A stretch of 64,000 nt of DNA from contig JAFQXM010000001.1 in the NCBI GenBank assembly GCA_017406955.1, positions 1-64,000 on the forward strand. Direction: 5' to 3'. Every line of letters begins with the position of its first letter. The first letter of the stretch is position 1. This stretch comes from Bacilli bacterium. GTDB lineage: Bacteria > Bacillota_I > Bacilli_A > RF39 > UBA660. Shown piece after piece: positions 7,393 through 17,215 of the stretch. The position numbers and the translations under genes are program-made. The notes under the pieces are model-generated. The model saw only the letters and a program-made list of their open reading frames with translations. It had not been told where the DNA came from and ran no database searches.

Positions 7393-9427
7393 ATGCTGGT
7401 AATTCAGCAAATTTAATCATTCTATATGAACCATGATACGTTGCCTGATAATTACCAAGACCACTAAGACATTTGATTTGTGCTTTTTCATTTTTTCTAA
7501 GCCCAAGGTAGCCAACGTATGTCTGCCACAAACCAGTGTCAGGTAAATGAACCTGATAATTATACAAGCCATTCTGCGTAGTTGTAATAAGATATGTATA
7601 ATTACCTGTATTATTATGTGTTATATATGCACAGAAAATTACCATGTACATACCGTCTTCCTGTGCTGTAAGTTCACAAATTACTTCACCTTCACCTTTT
7701 GTAACATCAACAGACATTGTTTGTTCAAGAGGTGGTTTAACAAACTCATACACTGCGTTGCTTGTAACAGGATTCATATTATCTTCTTCAACAACATCTA
7801 CTACTTCAAGTCCTTCATCATAATCGTCTGTAAAACTTACATAAGTTCCTACAGGAAGTGTATCTTTTACAACTTCATATTCTGCTCTTGTACCACTCCA
7901 ATGAGGTACACCATCTTCTTGTTCTTGAGTTAAAGCTTGAATCCATTCATATTCTTTAGGGTCACTACCTGCTACTTCTTGACATTTATAAAAGTAACCA
8001 TTAGTATAATTAGCTGTAGTTGTTCCTATATATTGAACTAGCATTCCTTCATATTCTTCTTTGTCTGTTGGTAATGTTTCTAATTGAACTTTTCTAGTAT
8101 ACATTTTATCGTTTAATAAAGTTATAGCATTAGTTTCATTTTCTGATATTTCTGCTGAATATTTTATTTCTTCCCAACTATATGTTGCTGGGTCTTCACC
8201 ATCACTTACACATTTATAAAAATGTCCATTAGTTAAAGTAGATGTTGTAGCTCCTATATATTGATAAATCTTATCTTCTTCTGTTGCACTTGCTGTTGGC
8301 AATGTTTCTACTTGAATTGTTTCACCATCAGATATAGTAATAGTTTTAACTGTAATTTCATTGTTAGTATCATCAATAGCTGTTACTATTGCTACAGTTC
8401 CGCTTGCATCGTATATCTGTGTTTCATTTATAACTACTTTTGCTAGAACTAATCCAGCTATATTAGTAACATCTAAAACTGTAGTAGCGTCTATTGTAGT
8501 TGAAATAGTGTCTGTAGTTTTATAAGTTCCATCACTTGGTTCTACACTTACTTTAGTAATTGTGGTTACAGTGACTGTATCATTTGTTGTATCTATAGCT
8601 GTTACTTTAGCTAAAGTACCAGCATCATCATAAATCAAAGTTTCATTTAAAACTACTTTGTCTAAATCTATATTAGTAATATTATTTACATCTAATTCAG
8701 TTGTATCTCCTACATCATTTGATATTACATCTGATGTGTTATAAATACCGTCTGATTTAGTGTCTTTAGTTATTCTAGTTACTATTACTCCAGTAGTTCC
8801 AGCTAATGCGATTACTGTTCCAATATAACCATCGTTAGAATAAATTATAGTTTTACCTATAATCATATCTCTAGATGTTGGGACTACAGTATTATCATCT
8901 ACTCTGGTTAAATTAGCTAGTGGAACTGTTACTTGAGTTGTAACTGAAGAAGCTAAATCTGTGCTACATTTCCAAATAAATGAACTCTTATCTCCACTCA
9001 TATCAATCCAGTTAGTTCCATTATAGTAAGTAGTAGATGCTTCATCTTGAATATAATAAGTATCTCCAGTAGCCATTCCAGTAGTAGGTAAATGAGCTCT
9101 ATCTGCAACTTCACCTTTGTAAACTAAAGAGTCTTCTCTAGCTTTTACTATTATAGAAATTACATTGTTTGTAGAATCTACTGCAGTAATATTTGCTATT
9201 GCTACAATGACATTATTAGAAGTATCTATAACAAATGCGAAAGCTGCTCTATTAACTTCTTTCCATTCTGGCTCTAAACCTTCTGCATTTGTAAAATTGG
9301 CTTTAGATAAATCTATACTTGTAGCATTAAAAGTTACTACGTCTTTACTAACAAATAAATAATTTCTACCAACTAATTTGAATAATTCATCAGATAGTTG
9401 TTGTACTGAAATTTTTGTTGTTGCCAT
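7391..9427 (-). CDS. Tail fibre protein with internal repeats, 678 aa
   Basis: A 678-residue fibre-like protein. The N-terminal ~55 residues (VQQLSDELFKLVGRNYLFV) probably attach to the baseplate. The middle has Thr/Val/Asp-rich repeats of the form 'ETxIYDxxGTxAxVTAIDxTNDxxTV' (three copies, residues ~180-390). These are followed by two 'ETLPT...EExxxQYIGxTTxxxTNGxFYKC' units (~395-500), a module frequent in phage fibres. The C-terminal ~120 residues form a jelly-roll-like domain (DVTKGEGEVICELTAQEDGMY) likely to be receptor-facing. It lies between two other fibre genes and reads in the same direction, 60 bp from the next. Confidence 0.7.
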   Translation of the reverse strand: MATTKISVQQLSDELFKLVGRNYLFVSKDVVTFNATSIDLSKANFTNAEGLEPEWKEVNRAAFAFVIDTSNNVIVAIANITAVDSTNNVISIIVKAREDSLVYKGEVADRAHLPTTGMATGDTYYIQDEASTTYYNGTNWIDMSGDKSSFIWKCSTDLASSVTTQVTVPLANLTRVDDNTVVPTSRDMIIGKTIIYSNDGYIGTVIALAGTTGVIVTRITKDTKSDGIYNTSDVISNDVGDTTELDVNNITNIDLDKVVLNETLIYDDAGTLAKVTAIDTTNDTVTVTTITKVSVEPSDGTYKTTDTISTTIDATTVLDVTNIAGLVLAKVVINETQIYDASGTVAIVTAIDDTNNEITVKTITISDGETIQVETLPTASATEEDKIYQYIGATTSTLTNGHFYKCVSDGEDPATYSWEEIKYSAEISENETNAITLLNDKMYTRKVQLETLPTDKEEYEGMLVQYIGTTTANYTNGYFYKCQEVAGSDPKEYEWIQALTQEQEDGVPHWSGTRAEYEVVKDTLPVGTYVSFTDDYDEGLEVVDVVEEDNMNPVTSNAVYEFVKPPLEQTMSVDVTKGEGEVICELTAQEDGMYMVIFCAYITHNNTGNYTYLITTTQNGLYNYQVHLPDTGLWQTYVGYLGLRKNEKAQIKCLSGLGNYQATYHGSYRMIKFAELPA

Positions 9428-9443
9428 ATTCTACTTTCCTCCT

Positions 9444-12400
9444 TTATCTAAATATAATATAATTTATTGAAATGTCTTCACTAGGTTGACTTTCAGCATA
9501 AATTGTAAATTGTCCATTGCTAACTGATATTATATCTTTTATATCTGCAGCTAAAGCGTCTTCTACAGATGTAGATTTGTAACTAACTTTAACTACACTA
9601 GTAGCTTTTACTTTACTGTCAGATATTGTATAAGCATATTTTGTTCCAGCTGCTACCCAGTTTGTTTGCTCTAAATCTATACTTCTCTTGAAAGTATTTT
9701 CTTGTTCTTGTTTTCCAGATATAGTTCCAACAATTAAATATAAGTGTTTGTTTTCTCTAGTATTAGGTGCTTCATCTAATAAAGTAGTTAAAGTATGATT
9801 ATCATAATCTACTTCATAATTAACATCCTCTATTAAATGTTGACCTGCATAGAAAGCTAATATTGTATCTGTTGATTTAATGTTTGAATCTATATTAAAT
9901 ATCTGAGTAGTTCCATCTATTTGAGATGTTAAATCATAGATATTAGTAACTGGTACTTCACAATTATTTCCATCTATAATTTGTAATAAGTTTTCATCTT
10001 CTATATCTTTATCAAATGATTCTTGAACTGTACTCTCTGTATCATCTGATGTAAAATCATCAACTACTTTAACTAAAACGTTATTATAATATAATATCAT
10101 ATTTTTGAAATAATCTTGTCCCTGAATGTATTCTGATACCTCAGAAGCTAAATAATTCCACTTTACATTATCTGAAGTATATTTTATAGAATTAGGTGTT
10201 ACATATAAAGTATTTAATTTTGCTGTAGCTACAGGTACTACATCAGTTATTATTGTATGAACCGGCTCTATATAAACCTCATTAGTAGAATCCCATATTC
10301 TTAATTCAGTTATATCTTCTATATAGTATATTGCATTTTCACTACCTTCAACTGGTAAATTAGCTAAACTAGCTACTCTTACTAAATATTTTATAGCATC
10401 TATATCTATTGTAGTTACTCCAGTTATAGGGTCTACTTCTAGTGCAAAAGTAACTGCATTATTAGTAGATTTAACTTTTATTTTCTTTTCTTGTGAAGTA
10501 TTATCTGTAACGTCTAAAATCTTTTTAGTTATTTCTAACTCTTCAGTTATTGAATTCAATTCTACTTCTGAACTTCCAAGTATTTTATGATTTGTATCAT
10601 CTGCTACAGCTTTATCTACTTTAAGTTCATCTTCACTTCTAACAATTATTTTTAAGTTTTCATCGGTAATATCTTTATTGAAAGATTCTTGAACTGTTGT
10701 TTCTGTATTATCAGAAGTAAAGTTTAGTAAAGAAACTGCTAAAGTATTATGGTAATATACTAATCTTCCAGCATAGTAAGTAGTGTCTTGTGCATATTCT
10801 GCTATATCTAATACTAAGTATTCCCAGTTAATATTGTCTCTAGTAAATTTAGCTACTCCATTTACTACATATAAAGTATTTAACTTTGCATTTGCTACTG
10901 TTGTATCTGTAGTGATTAAAGTTTTAACAGGCTCTACATAAACTGTTCCAGTCCAAACTCTAAGTTCATTTATGTCTTTTACATAGTAAAGTGTATCTAA
11001 ATCTCCTTCAACTGGTAAATTAGCTAAAGTATTTACAACTTTAAATAGTTTTTTAGAAGTAATATCTACTGTAGTAACTCCAGTTAATGAGTCTGTTTCT
11101 GCTTCAAATGATACAGATTCATCTGAAGAAGTAATTATAGTGTGTTTTTCAGATGAAGTATTATCTGTTACATCTAAAAGCGTTTTAGTAACGTTTAAAT
11201 CTTCTACATTTGTTGTATCTTGTGCTACTTCTATGTTTCCAACTATTTTGTTATTTGTGTTTGCTGCTACTATTTTATCTACTTTAGTTTCGTCTTCACT
11301 TCTAACAATTATTTCTAAACTATCATCTTCTATGTCTTTATCGAAAGATTCTTGTGTAGTAGCTTCAGTATCATCAGAATGAAAATCAGTTAAAACTTTT
11401 ACTAGAGTATTATGATAATATAATAACTTACCTTCATAATAATCTGTGTCTTGTGCATATTCATCTATGTCTAATAATAAATATTTCCAGTTAATATTAT
11501 CAGTAGTGAATTTAGCTATACCATCTATCACATATAAAGTATTAAGTTTAGCTAAAGCTGCAGTAGTATCAGTAGTTATAAGTGTTTTAACTGGTTCTAC
11601 ATAAGCTACACCTGTCCAAACTCTTAATTCTCTGATATCTTTTACATAGTAAAGTGTATCTACACTACCTGTAACTGGTAAATCATTTAAAGTATTTACT
11701 GCTACAAAATAAATTTTAGAAGTGATATCTATTTCTTTACCACCAGCTGTTTCTCTAACTTCAAAACTTATAGAATTATTTGAAGATGTTATAGTAGTTG
11801 CAACATCTTCTGAAGTATTATCTGTTACATCTAAAAGCGTTTTAGTGAATGTTAAATCATTTTCTCCAGTCTCTTGAGTTGCTTCTACTTTACCTATTAT
11901 CTTATTATTTGTATCTGTTGCTACAGCTTTATCTACTTTCTCTTCATCATGACTAACTACTATTACTTCTAAGTTACCATCTTCTATGTCTTTATTAAAA
12001 GAGTCTAATGCTTCAACTTCTGTATCATCAGAATGAAAATCAGATAAAACTTTTACTAAAGTGTTATTATAATATAATAATTTTTCTGCTTTATAATCTG
12101 TGTCTTGTGCGTACATATCAGTAGTTGGAAATTCTACTGGTATTTCTTCTATTATATATTCTAGATTCAATAACTCAACATCTTTTTTCAAAGAATCTAT
12201 AGCTTCTGTTTCAGTATTGTCAGAGATGAAGTCTTTTAAAGCTTTAACTAAATTATTTCCTAAATATAATAGTTTATCTTTCTTATAAGCTGTATTTTGA
12301 GTGTATCTATCAGCTACTGGATTTTCAGTTATAACTACTAAATTTCCTAATCTTATATCTTTCTTAAATGCGTCTTCTTTGTTTACTTCTACATTATCAG

Positions 12401-13865
12401 ATGTAAAGTCTCTAATAGCTTTAACCACTGTATTGTTATAGTATAATACTTTTTCTGTCTTGTAAGCTGTATTCTTTTCATATTCATCTATAGTAGGCAT
12501 TACTGGTTCTTCTACTATATATTCTACATTTAAAAGTTCTACATCCTTCTTTAAAGCATCTATTATTTCTGTTTGAGTATTATCAGATGTAAAATCTTTC
12601 AATGCTTTAACTACGTTATTTCCATAGTATAATACTTTATCTTTTTTATATTCAGTATTTTTAGCATATTTATCGATTGTTGGTATTTCTTTATCTTCTA
12701 TTATAACTTCTAAATTTCCTAAAGTAATATCTCTTTCAAAAGCTAAATTTATATCGACATTACTGTCAGATGTAAAATCTCTAGTAGCTTTAACTAAATT
12801 GTTATTTAAGTACAACAATTTATCTTTCTTATAAGCTGTACTAATACGATATTCATCTACTGTTGGTATTTCTTTATCTTCTATTATAACTTCTAAATTT
12901 AAATCTTCAATATCTTTCTTAAGTGCTTCTATCGGTAAAGTTAGATTAGAAGATGTAAAGTCTTTAGTAGCTTTAACTAAATAATTATCTAAGTATAACA
13001 AAGCTCCCTTTTTGTATGCAGTATTCTTTTGATATTTATTTATATCTGTATTTATATAAATCCAATTTATATTATCTGTAGTGTATTTCATAATACCATC
13101 AATTATGTATAAAGTATCCTTCTTAGCTGAAGCTACTGGTGAGTCTACTGTTATCATAGTTTTCATAGGTTCTATATAAGCATTTTTAGTAGAACTCCAT
13201 AGTCTAAATTCATTTATATCTTTTACATAATATAATACTTCTTCTCTATGATTTGTAGGTAAACTAGCTATATTAGCTACTGCATCAAAAGATTTAGTAA
13301 CTGAAACATAAGTAGTAACTACGTTTACGTTACTAGCACTAATAGAAGTTATCATACCTTCATTAGAATTTATATCTATAACTAAAGAACCTTCTAAATA
13401 AGGTGTAGATGGTTCTATAATAGCTGTTAAATCAGCTTTATCTATTACTTTAGTTCCACCTAGAGTACTGTTAAGCTTATCATTATACATATAAGTTCCA
13501 GTAGTACCAGATTCACCTACTGCTACGTATTTTTGCTGAGCAGCATTCCAGTAATAAGTTATACCAGTGCTTCTTTCAATATAAATATATTTTGAGTTTC
13601 CTGGTATAGGGAATTCTGATTTATAATCTCTTTGAACAACCCCACCAGCTGATTCTCCACCGCCTCCACCAGAATTAAGAAGTAAGTCTATAACTTCTTC
13701 TAATCTACTGTTAGCTGAAGCTGCACTACTAAATGATTCAATATATGTTTCGTCATTCTTAAAATACCATAAAACTTGAGTTGAATCTTCTGGATTTATA
13801 ACTACAGTTTGAATCAATGTAACATTTACTGGCTTGCCATCATCTCTTTGAATGAATAATCCCAT
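9444..13865 (-). CDS. Giant repeat-built long tail fibre, 1473 aa
   Basis: The longest gene in the window. After a ~65-residue N-terminal domain shared with the neighbouring 69-residue protein, a Gly-rich linker (SGGGGGES) leads into repeats. Nine copies of a ~55-62-residue unit occur, with pattern 'Y..xTxYKxxKLLYxxNxLVKaxxDFxSDxTExxxxxSFxKDIExxNLEVI'. About four copies of a ~75-residue unit carry 'LP...LYYVKDIxELRVW..xYVEPVKTxIT...LYVIDGIxKFTxDNINW', and three copies a 'TDNTSxxxxTxITSSxxSISFE' unit. Units 6-9 are nearest to each other, suggesting recent expansion. The C-terminal ~120 residues resemble a fibre tip. It is structural: a long fibre or adhesin with variable reach. Assignment to a fibre is strong, to a receptor unknown. 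Confidence 0.75.
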   Translation of the reverse strand: MGLFIQRDDGKPVNVTLIQTVVINPEDSTQVLWYFKNDETYIESFSSAASANSRLEEVIDLLLNSGGGGGESAGGVVQRDYKSEFPIPGNSKYIYIERSTGITYYWNAAQQKYVAVGESGTTGTYMYNDKLNSTLGGTKVIDKADLTAIIEPSTPYLEGSLVIDINSNEGMITSISASNVNVVTTYVSVTKSFDAVANIASLPTNHREEVLYYVKDINEFRLWSSTKNAYIEPMKTMITVDSPVASAKKDTLYIIDGIMKYTTDNINWIYINTDINKYQKNTAYKKGALLYLDNYLVKATKDFTSSNLTLPIEALKKDIEDLNLEVIIEDKEIPTVDEYRISTAYKKDKLLYLNNNLVKATRDFTSDSNVDINLAFERDITLGNLEVIIEDKEIPTIDKYAKNTEYKKDKVLYYGNNVVKALKDFTSDNTQTEIIDALKKDVELLNVEYIVEEPVMPTIDEYEKNTAYKTEKVLYYNNTVVKAIRDFTSDNVEVNKEDAFKKDIRLGNLVVITENPVADRYTQNTAYKKDKLLYLGNNLVKALKDFISDNTETEAIDSLKKDVELLNLEYIIEEIPVEFPTTDMYAQDTDYKAEKLLYYNNTLVKVLSDFHSDDTEVEALDSFNKDIEDGNLEVIVVSHDEEKVDKAVATDTNNKIIGKVEATQETGENDLTFTKTLLDVTDNTSEDVATTITSSNNSISFEVRETAGGKEIDITSKIYFVAVNTLNDLPVTGSVDTLYYVKDIRELRVWTGVAYVEPVKTLITTDTTAALAKLNTLYVIDGIAKFTTDNINWKYLLLDIDEYAQDTDYYEGKLLYYHNTLVKVLTDFHSDDTEATTQESFDKDIEDDSLEIIVRSEDETKVDKIVAANTNNKIVGNIEVAQDTTNVEDLNVTKTLLDVTDNTSSEKHTIITSSDESVSFEAETDSLTGVTTVDITSKKLFKVVNTLANLPVEGDLDTLYYVKDINELRVWTGTVYVEPVKTLITTDTTVANAKLNTLYVVNGVAKFTRDNINWEYLVLDIAEYAQDTTYYAGRLVYYHNTLAVSLLNFTSDNTETTVQESFNKDITDENLKIIVRSEDELKVDKAVADDTNHKILGSSEVELNSITEELEITKKILDVTDNTSQEKKIKVKSTNNAVTFALEVDPITGVTTIDIDAIKYLVRVASLANLPVEGSENAIYYIEDITELRIWDSTNEVYIEPVHTIITDVVPVATAKLNTLYVTPNSIKYTSDNVKWNYLASEVSEYIQGQDYFKNMILYYNNVLVKVVDDFTSDDTESTVQESFDKDIEDENLLQIIDGNNCEVPVTNIYDLTSQIDGTTQIFNIDSNIKSTDTILAFYAGQHLIEDVNYEVDYDNHTLTTLLDEAPNTRENKHLYLIVGTISGKQEQENTFKRSIDLEQTNWVAAGTKYAYTISDSKVKATSVVKVSYKSTSVEDALAADIKDIISVSNGQFTIYAESQPSEDISINYIIFR

Positions 13866-13880
13866 TTCTATGTATACCTC

Positions 13881-14090
13881 CTAACTTAATAATTCTTCTC
13901 TAATTTCATTTGCAGCTGCTTCTGCCTCTGCCATTGTACCATAAAGTGTATCTTCAAATATTTCTCCATCAGCTTGAATATAAGCTAAAGCATATTTACC
14001 AGGTTCTTTTTCTGATTCTATAGCTTTTACATATTGTAATAATAAAAGATTTTGAGGTTTTCCAGATGCAGTTAAAATAAATAATCCCAT
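13881..14090 (-). CDS. Small protein sharing the N-terminal domain of the giant fibre, 69 aa
   Basis: Begins MGLFILTASGKPQNLLLLQYV, closely matching MGLFIQRDDGKPVNVTLIQTV at the start of the adjacent 1473-residue fibre. Both continue with a strand pattern and an Ala/Glu-rich helix (AEAEAAANEIREELL versus SAASANSRLEEVIDLLL). It is therefore a free-standing copy of the fibre's N-terminal attachment domain. It may cap or compete for the attachment site, or be a relic of fibre-gene duplication. It is 15 bp upstream of the fibre gene and has its own GGAGG site. Confidence 0.6.
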   Translation of the reverse strand: MGLFILTASGKPQNLLLLQYVKAIESEKEPGKYALAYIQADGEIFEDTLYGTMAEAEAAANEIREELLS

Positions 14091-14103
14091 AATTATCTAC
14101 CTC

Positions 14104-14784
14104 CTAGTCTTTTGGCTCTAACTCTATATCTATAGTAATATTTATCTGGTCTATATCTTCTTGAGTTATTTCAAACTCTTCTTCTTTTTGTTTATAATCT
14201 AATTTAGAAGCTTTGTATCTATAAACACCTAGTGGTAATAGATAAGTTCCATCTTCTTCAACTTTTATCATAGTATCATTATTATCTAAAACTACTAATC
14301 TGTCTGGTTCTGGAGTTACACTTAATGTAACTATTGCTTCTGTTCTTTCAACTACTTCTATTTTAATTTCTCCATATAAAGGCTCAAATCCTTCTTCTCT
14401 AATTTCATACTTTAAAGTATCTTCTACTATGTCCGGTGATTTAATAGTTATTGTATTACCAATAGAAGTAATATCTAATTTATCGTAATGTTCATATTTA
14501 ATTAAAATATTAACATCTTCTGGAACTGGGAATTTATAAGTTAATAATTCATTTTTATAAGGTTTCAATATAGTTTCTATAGCTTCAGTTGGTTCTACTG
14601 TTTTTGGTACTATTGGATTTACATTTATAATTACACCATCAAAATCTCCAGTTTCTCCATCTAACTCAGAAAAAGCTATTTCAGCATTTTTAGAATTTTC
14701 TGCTATCTGTTGAAGTAAAACTTTTTCATTACTATCTAGTCTGTTAATTAAAATTTTAGTTGAATCCTTTATCATTGCATACAT
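14104..14784 (-). CDS. Virion-associated protein with PEGA-like C-terminal domain, 226 aa
   Basis: 226 residues. The first ~45 residues are helical, then a low-complexity linker (NPIVPKTVEPTEAIET) and two beta-domains. The last one (TLSVTPEPDRLVVLDNN, LPLGVYRYKASKLDYKQKEEEFEIT) has the PEGA-like surface-layer repeat pattern, in which a short beta-sandwich ends with a 'G.Y.Y.AS..GY' turn. PEGA-type domains mediate surface attachment. It lies upstream of the fibre genes in the same operon, so it is likely an appendage or its connector. Confidence 0.5.
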   Translation of the reverse strand: MYAMIKDSTKILINRLDSNEKVLLQQIAENSKNAEIAFSELDGETGDFDGVIINVNPIVPKTVEPTEAIETILKPYKNELLTYKFPVPEDVNILIKYEHYDKLDITSIGNTITIKSPDIVEDTLKYEIREEGFEPLYGEIKIEVVERTEAIVTLSVTPEPDRLVVLDNNDTMIKVEEDGTYLLPLGVYRYKASKLDYKQKEEEFEITQEDIDQINITIDIELEPKD

Positions 14785-14800
14785 AGTCTATTCTCCTTTC

Positions 14801-15505
14801 CTAGTTTTCTTTATGAACTAAATTAAGAATTGCTTCTATTTTGTTCTTTTTGTCAGTTAAGCAATGTTCTATTTGCTCTAAATTTACTTCTGGTGTACTC
14901 ATGTACTCTACACCTATAAAACCTATAATGTGATTATCATTATCTTTTATAGCTTTACTATAAATACTGATTACTCCTCTTGAGTTCATAAAATCGAAAA
15001 AGCTAGAATCTGCTTTTTCTAAGTTTTTGTAGTCTTGAATATAGCAAAATCCTTTTTCTCCAAGTTCATTACAAAGATATGATAATGTGTTTCTAAAAAC
15101 ATTTTGAAATTCTGGTTGTAATGGTTTAATGCTTGGAGCAGTTATCTCATTTCGCATACTCATTTTTAAGAATGATAATCCGCTCAAGTCTTTACCTCCA
15201 TTATGAAATGTAACTAAATAAGCTCTAGATGAACCAAGAGAGTCTTTAAGTCTTTGAAGAATGATGTTTATCTCTTTGTCTATCGCTACATTTTCGTCAT
15301 ATTTCTTAGGAGTGATAGTGTAGGGAGTGTACTCTAACAATCTTTCTAATATTTTCTTGCTTTGTTCATCTTGTGACTGTCTTAATTTATCTGTGTCTTT
15401 CATCTGCTTTTCTATAAGTTTGTAAAATACATAAATCATTAAACCAGAAATAACTGTACTAATGCCTGTTTCAACAATAAACTTCATAATTGTTTCAAAT
15501 GTCAT
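14801..15505 (-). CDS. Membrane-anchored protein with GAF-like cytoplasmic domain, 234 aa
   Basis: An N-terminal hydrophobic segment (ISTVISGLMIYVFYKLI, residues ~15-31) is followed by a charged coiled-coil (KQMKDTDKLRQSQDEQSKKILERLLEY). A globular domain comes next with the pattern SRAYLVTFHNGGKDLSGL and GVISIYSKAIKDNDNHIIGFIGVEY, reminiscent of a GAF fold. It would sit in the host membrane with its domain inside the cell and could sense a ligand. Its own upstream AT motif (15571-15585) and a terminator just before it suggest separate expression within the tail region. A holin or superinfection role is possible but not shown. Confidence 0.5.
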   Translation of the reverse strand: MTFETIMKFIVETGISTVISGLMIYVFYKLIEKQMKDTDKLRQSQDEQSKKILERLLEYTPYTITPKKYDENVAIDKEINIILQRLKDSLGSSRAYLVTFHNGGKDLSGLSFLKMSMRNEITAPSIKPLQPEFQNVFRNTLSYLCNELGEKGFCYIQDYKNLEKADSSFFDFMNSRGVISIYSKAIKDNDNHIIGFIGVEYMSTPEVNLEQIEHCLTDKKNKIEAILNLVHKEN

Positions 15506-15570
15506 TTAACACTCCTCCTAAGATTTAGTTAAAATAATTTTCGTTTAATCAACGAATCTATATTTCTTCT

Positions 15571-15585
15571 TATTATAATATATTA
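15571..15585 (-). promoter_or_regulatory. Recurrent AT motif upstream of a gene start (candidate promoter core)
   Basis: Identical 15-mer to 5108-5122 (minus strand TAATATATTATAATA), 66 bases upstream of the 14801-15505 gene and just after the terminator at 15608-15636, a sensible position for a promoter. Confidence 0.45.
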
Positions 15586-15607
15586 GAAGTTATTCTATAA
15601 TAACAAA

Positions 15608-15636
15608 AATGCAGATTACATAAAATAATCTACATT
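15608..15636 (-). terminator. Rho-independent terminator
   Basis: Eleven-pair stem (one G-T wobble on the minus strand) with an 7-base AT loop, followed on the minus strand by TTTTTGTT. It lies 45 bp after the stop of the 15682-16326 gene. Confidence 0.75.
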
Positions 15637-15681
15637 TTTACTATATAATTTATTTAATTAAATCTGAAAGTGTACTAGAAT

Positions 15682-16326
15682 TTATTCTGATGATTGACTC
15701 TTGATTACTCTGACTATATTTGAATAAATTCTTGTGTTTTCTTCATCAGTAGTATATAATTGAAAATAGTTTATTTTGCCTTCTAAATCTGCATCCTCTA
15801 TCATAAAACCTTCTTTAATTTCTTTCCAATTATTATTGTTCATCTTCAAATATATCTTAGATTTAGTATTACTATAAAAGCTAAAGTTGTGAGTTAGTCC
15901 TCTCTTATAATAATCAAATTTTATATAAACTTTAGAATCTTTCACTGGTTCTACTGAAACTAATTCACTTACTGAAGTATAATCTATCTTTCCATTCTTT
16001 ATGTCATCTATTTCTAGTTTAAACATTCTGTCTTCTGATTGACTGTTAATCATCTCTATATCTTTCTCAAATATTTTTTCTGTTTCTTCAGCTAAATCTA
16101 CCTGAACGTTTTCTCTGAATATAACTTCATCATCTAAATATAGTTTCACTGTAAATATTTCTAAACTATGTGCAGCTTCTAGCTCTTTATTAGGAGATAT
16201 TTTAACTTTTGCAGATATATTCATGTACTTTTTATTCCCTATAAATAAATCACTAAGTTTAAGTTCTACATAACTATTTTTAATATCTACTAAACCTAAT
16301 ATTTCTGATTTTAAAGTTTTTCTCAT
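15682..16326 (-). CDS. Unknown tail-region protein, 214 aa
   Basis: A 214-residue beta-rich protein with repeated 'K..LEID', 'VYIKFDYY' and 'IYLKMNN' strands, suggesting two beta-sandwich domains. It ends SQSSE with the Ser-Glu-stop codons inside a small inverted repeat, as also seen at the ends of the ABC ATPase and flotillin genes. It is followed by a terminator. Position between small tail genes suggests a virion role; no homology recognised. Confidence 0.5.
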   Translation of the reverse strand: MRKTLKSEILGLVDIKNSYVELKLSDLFIGNKKYMNISAKVKISPNKELEAAHSLEIFTVKLYLDDEVIFRENVQVDLAEETEKIFEKDIEMINSQSEDRMFKLEIDDIKNGKIDYTSVSELVSVEPVKDSKVYIKFDYYKRGLTHNFSFYSNTKSKIYLKMNNNNWKEIKEGFMIEDADLEGKINYFQLYTTDEENTRIYSNIVRVIKSQSSE

Positions 16327-16329
16327 ATT

Positions 16330-16743
16330 TTACACCTCTTTTGATTTAGAATATGTATCTAAAGTTTTTACTAACTCATATACACCCTTTAAAGATAAGT
16401 CTTTTTCTGGTAAACCATCAATATACAAGTGAGTCATATTAGCTGAGTATCTTTTGTTTACTTTAACATTATATTCTACTAATAAATCATTTATCTTAAT
16501 TCTTAGTGATTTTACTAAGTCTGCATTATTGCTTTCACTAGCTAATATTAGCTGTTGATTTAGTCTATCTACTGCACTTCTTAACGTCGGTACTCTTTTT
16601 GATTCTTCTCTTATATCTTTATTAACATAACTTTCTATGTGAACTATAGTTTGATTTCTTACTAAATTATATTCTACTCTCTGTATTCTATGATAGTTAA
16701 CTTTAACTCCATTAGTTAATTCTATTTCTTTTTGTAATGCCAT
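16330..16743 (-). CDS. Unknown tail-region protein, 137 aa
   Basis: The N-terminal ~50 residues (ELTNGVKVNYHRIQRVEYNL, VHIESYVNKDIREESK) match the general layout of small phage proteins found next to receptor-binding genes. A helical middle (LRSAVDRLNQQLILASES) follows. The start is separated by two bases from the upstream gene, so the two are co-translated. Function not assigned. Confidence 0.5.
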   Translation of the reverse strand: MALQKEIELTNGVKVNYHRIQRVEYNLVRNQTIVHIESYVNKDIREESKRVPTLRSAVDRLNQQLILASESNNADLVKSLRIKINDLLVEYNVKVNKRYSANMTHLYIDGLPEKDLSLKGVYELVKTLDTYSKSKEV

Positions 16744-16745
16744 AA

Positions 16746-17201
16746 TTATTCTCCTTTCTTAACTTCATATTTAACTGCTCCATTAAATATGTTTAGTTTT
16801 AAAAGCTCTTCTATGATATATTCATCAGTAATTTTTATATCTTCTGTATATGGTATTTCTACTGTTATAGTTTCAATTACTAATTCATCATACTTAGGAG
16901 CATTATCAATTTTATTAGCCATTTCATTTATCTGCTCTTGTAATTTGTCTAATTTATTTTGCTCTGTTTTAGTAGGATTCTCTTTATAAACTAGTTTCTC
17001 AAACTGTTCTACTATTTTGTCTTGTTCTGCTCTTAATGTAAATTCTGATAATGCAGCATCTGCTTTTTCAGCATTTGCAAATCCATCTAAAACGATTTCA
17101 AATTTTTTGTCTTCAGTTATAGTAAATATTCCAGCAATGAAATGTTTTACCTCCACTCCATTATCTAAAACTACTTTAGTATTATCTAATCTAATTAGCA
17201 T
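16746..17201 (-). CDS. Coiled-coil tail-region protein, 151 aa
   Basis: An N-terminal beta-unit (MLIRLDNTKVVLDNGVEV) is followed by about 70 residues of charged helix (AEQDKIVEQFEKLVYKENPTK, LDKLQEQINEMANKID), a probable coiled coil, and a short beta C-terminus. It probably oligomerises and could connect fibre parts. It lies in a packed tail-gene operon. No family recognised. Confidence 0.5.
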   Translation of the reverse strand: MLIRLDNTKVVLDNGVEVKHFIAGIFTITEDKKFEIVLDGFANAEKADAALSEFTLRAEQDKIVEQFEKLVYKENPTKTEQNKLDKLQEQINEMANKIDNAPKYDELVIETITVEIPYTEDIKITDEYIIEELLKLNIFNGAVKYEVKKGE

Positions 17202-17215
17202 TTAATTTTCCTCCT

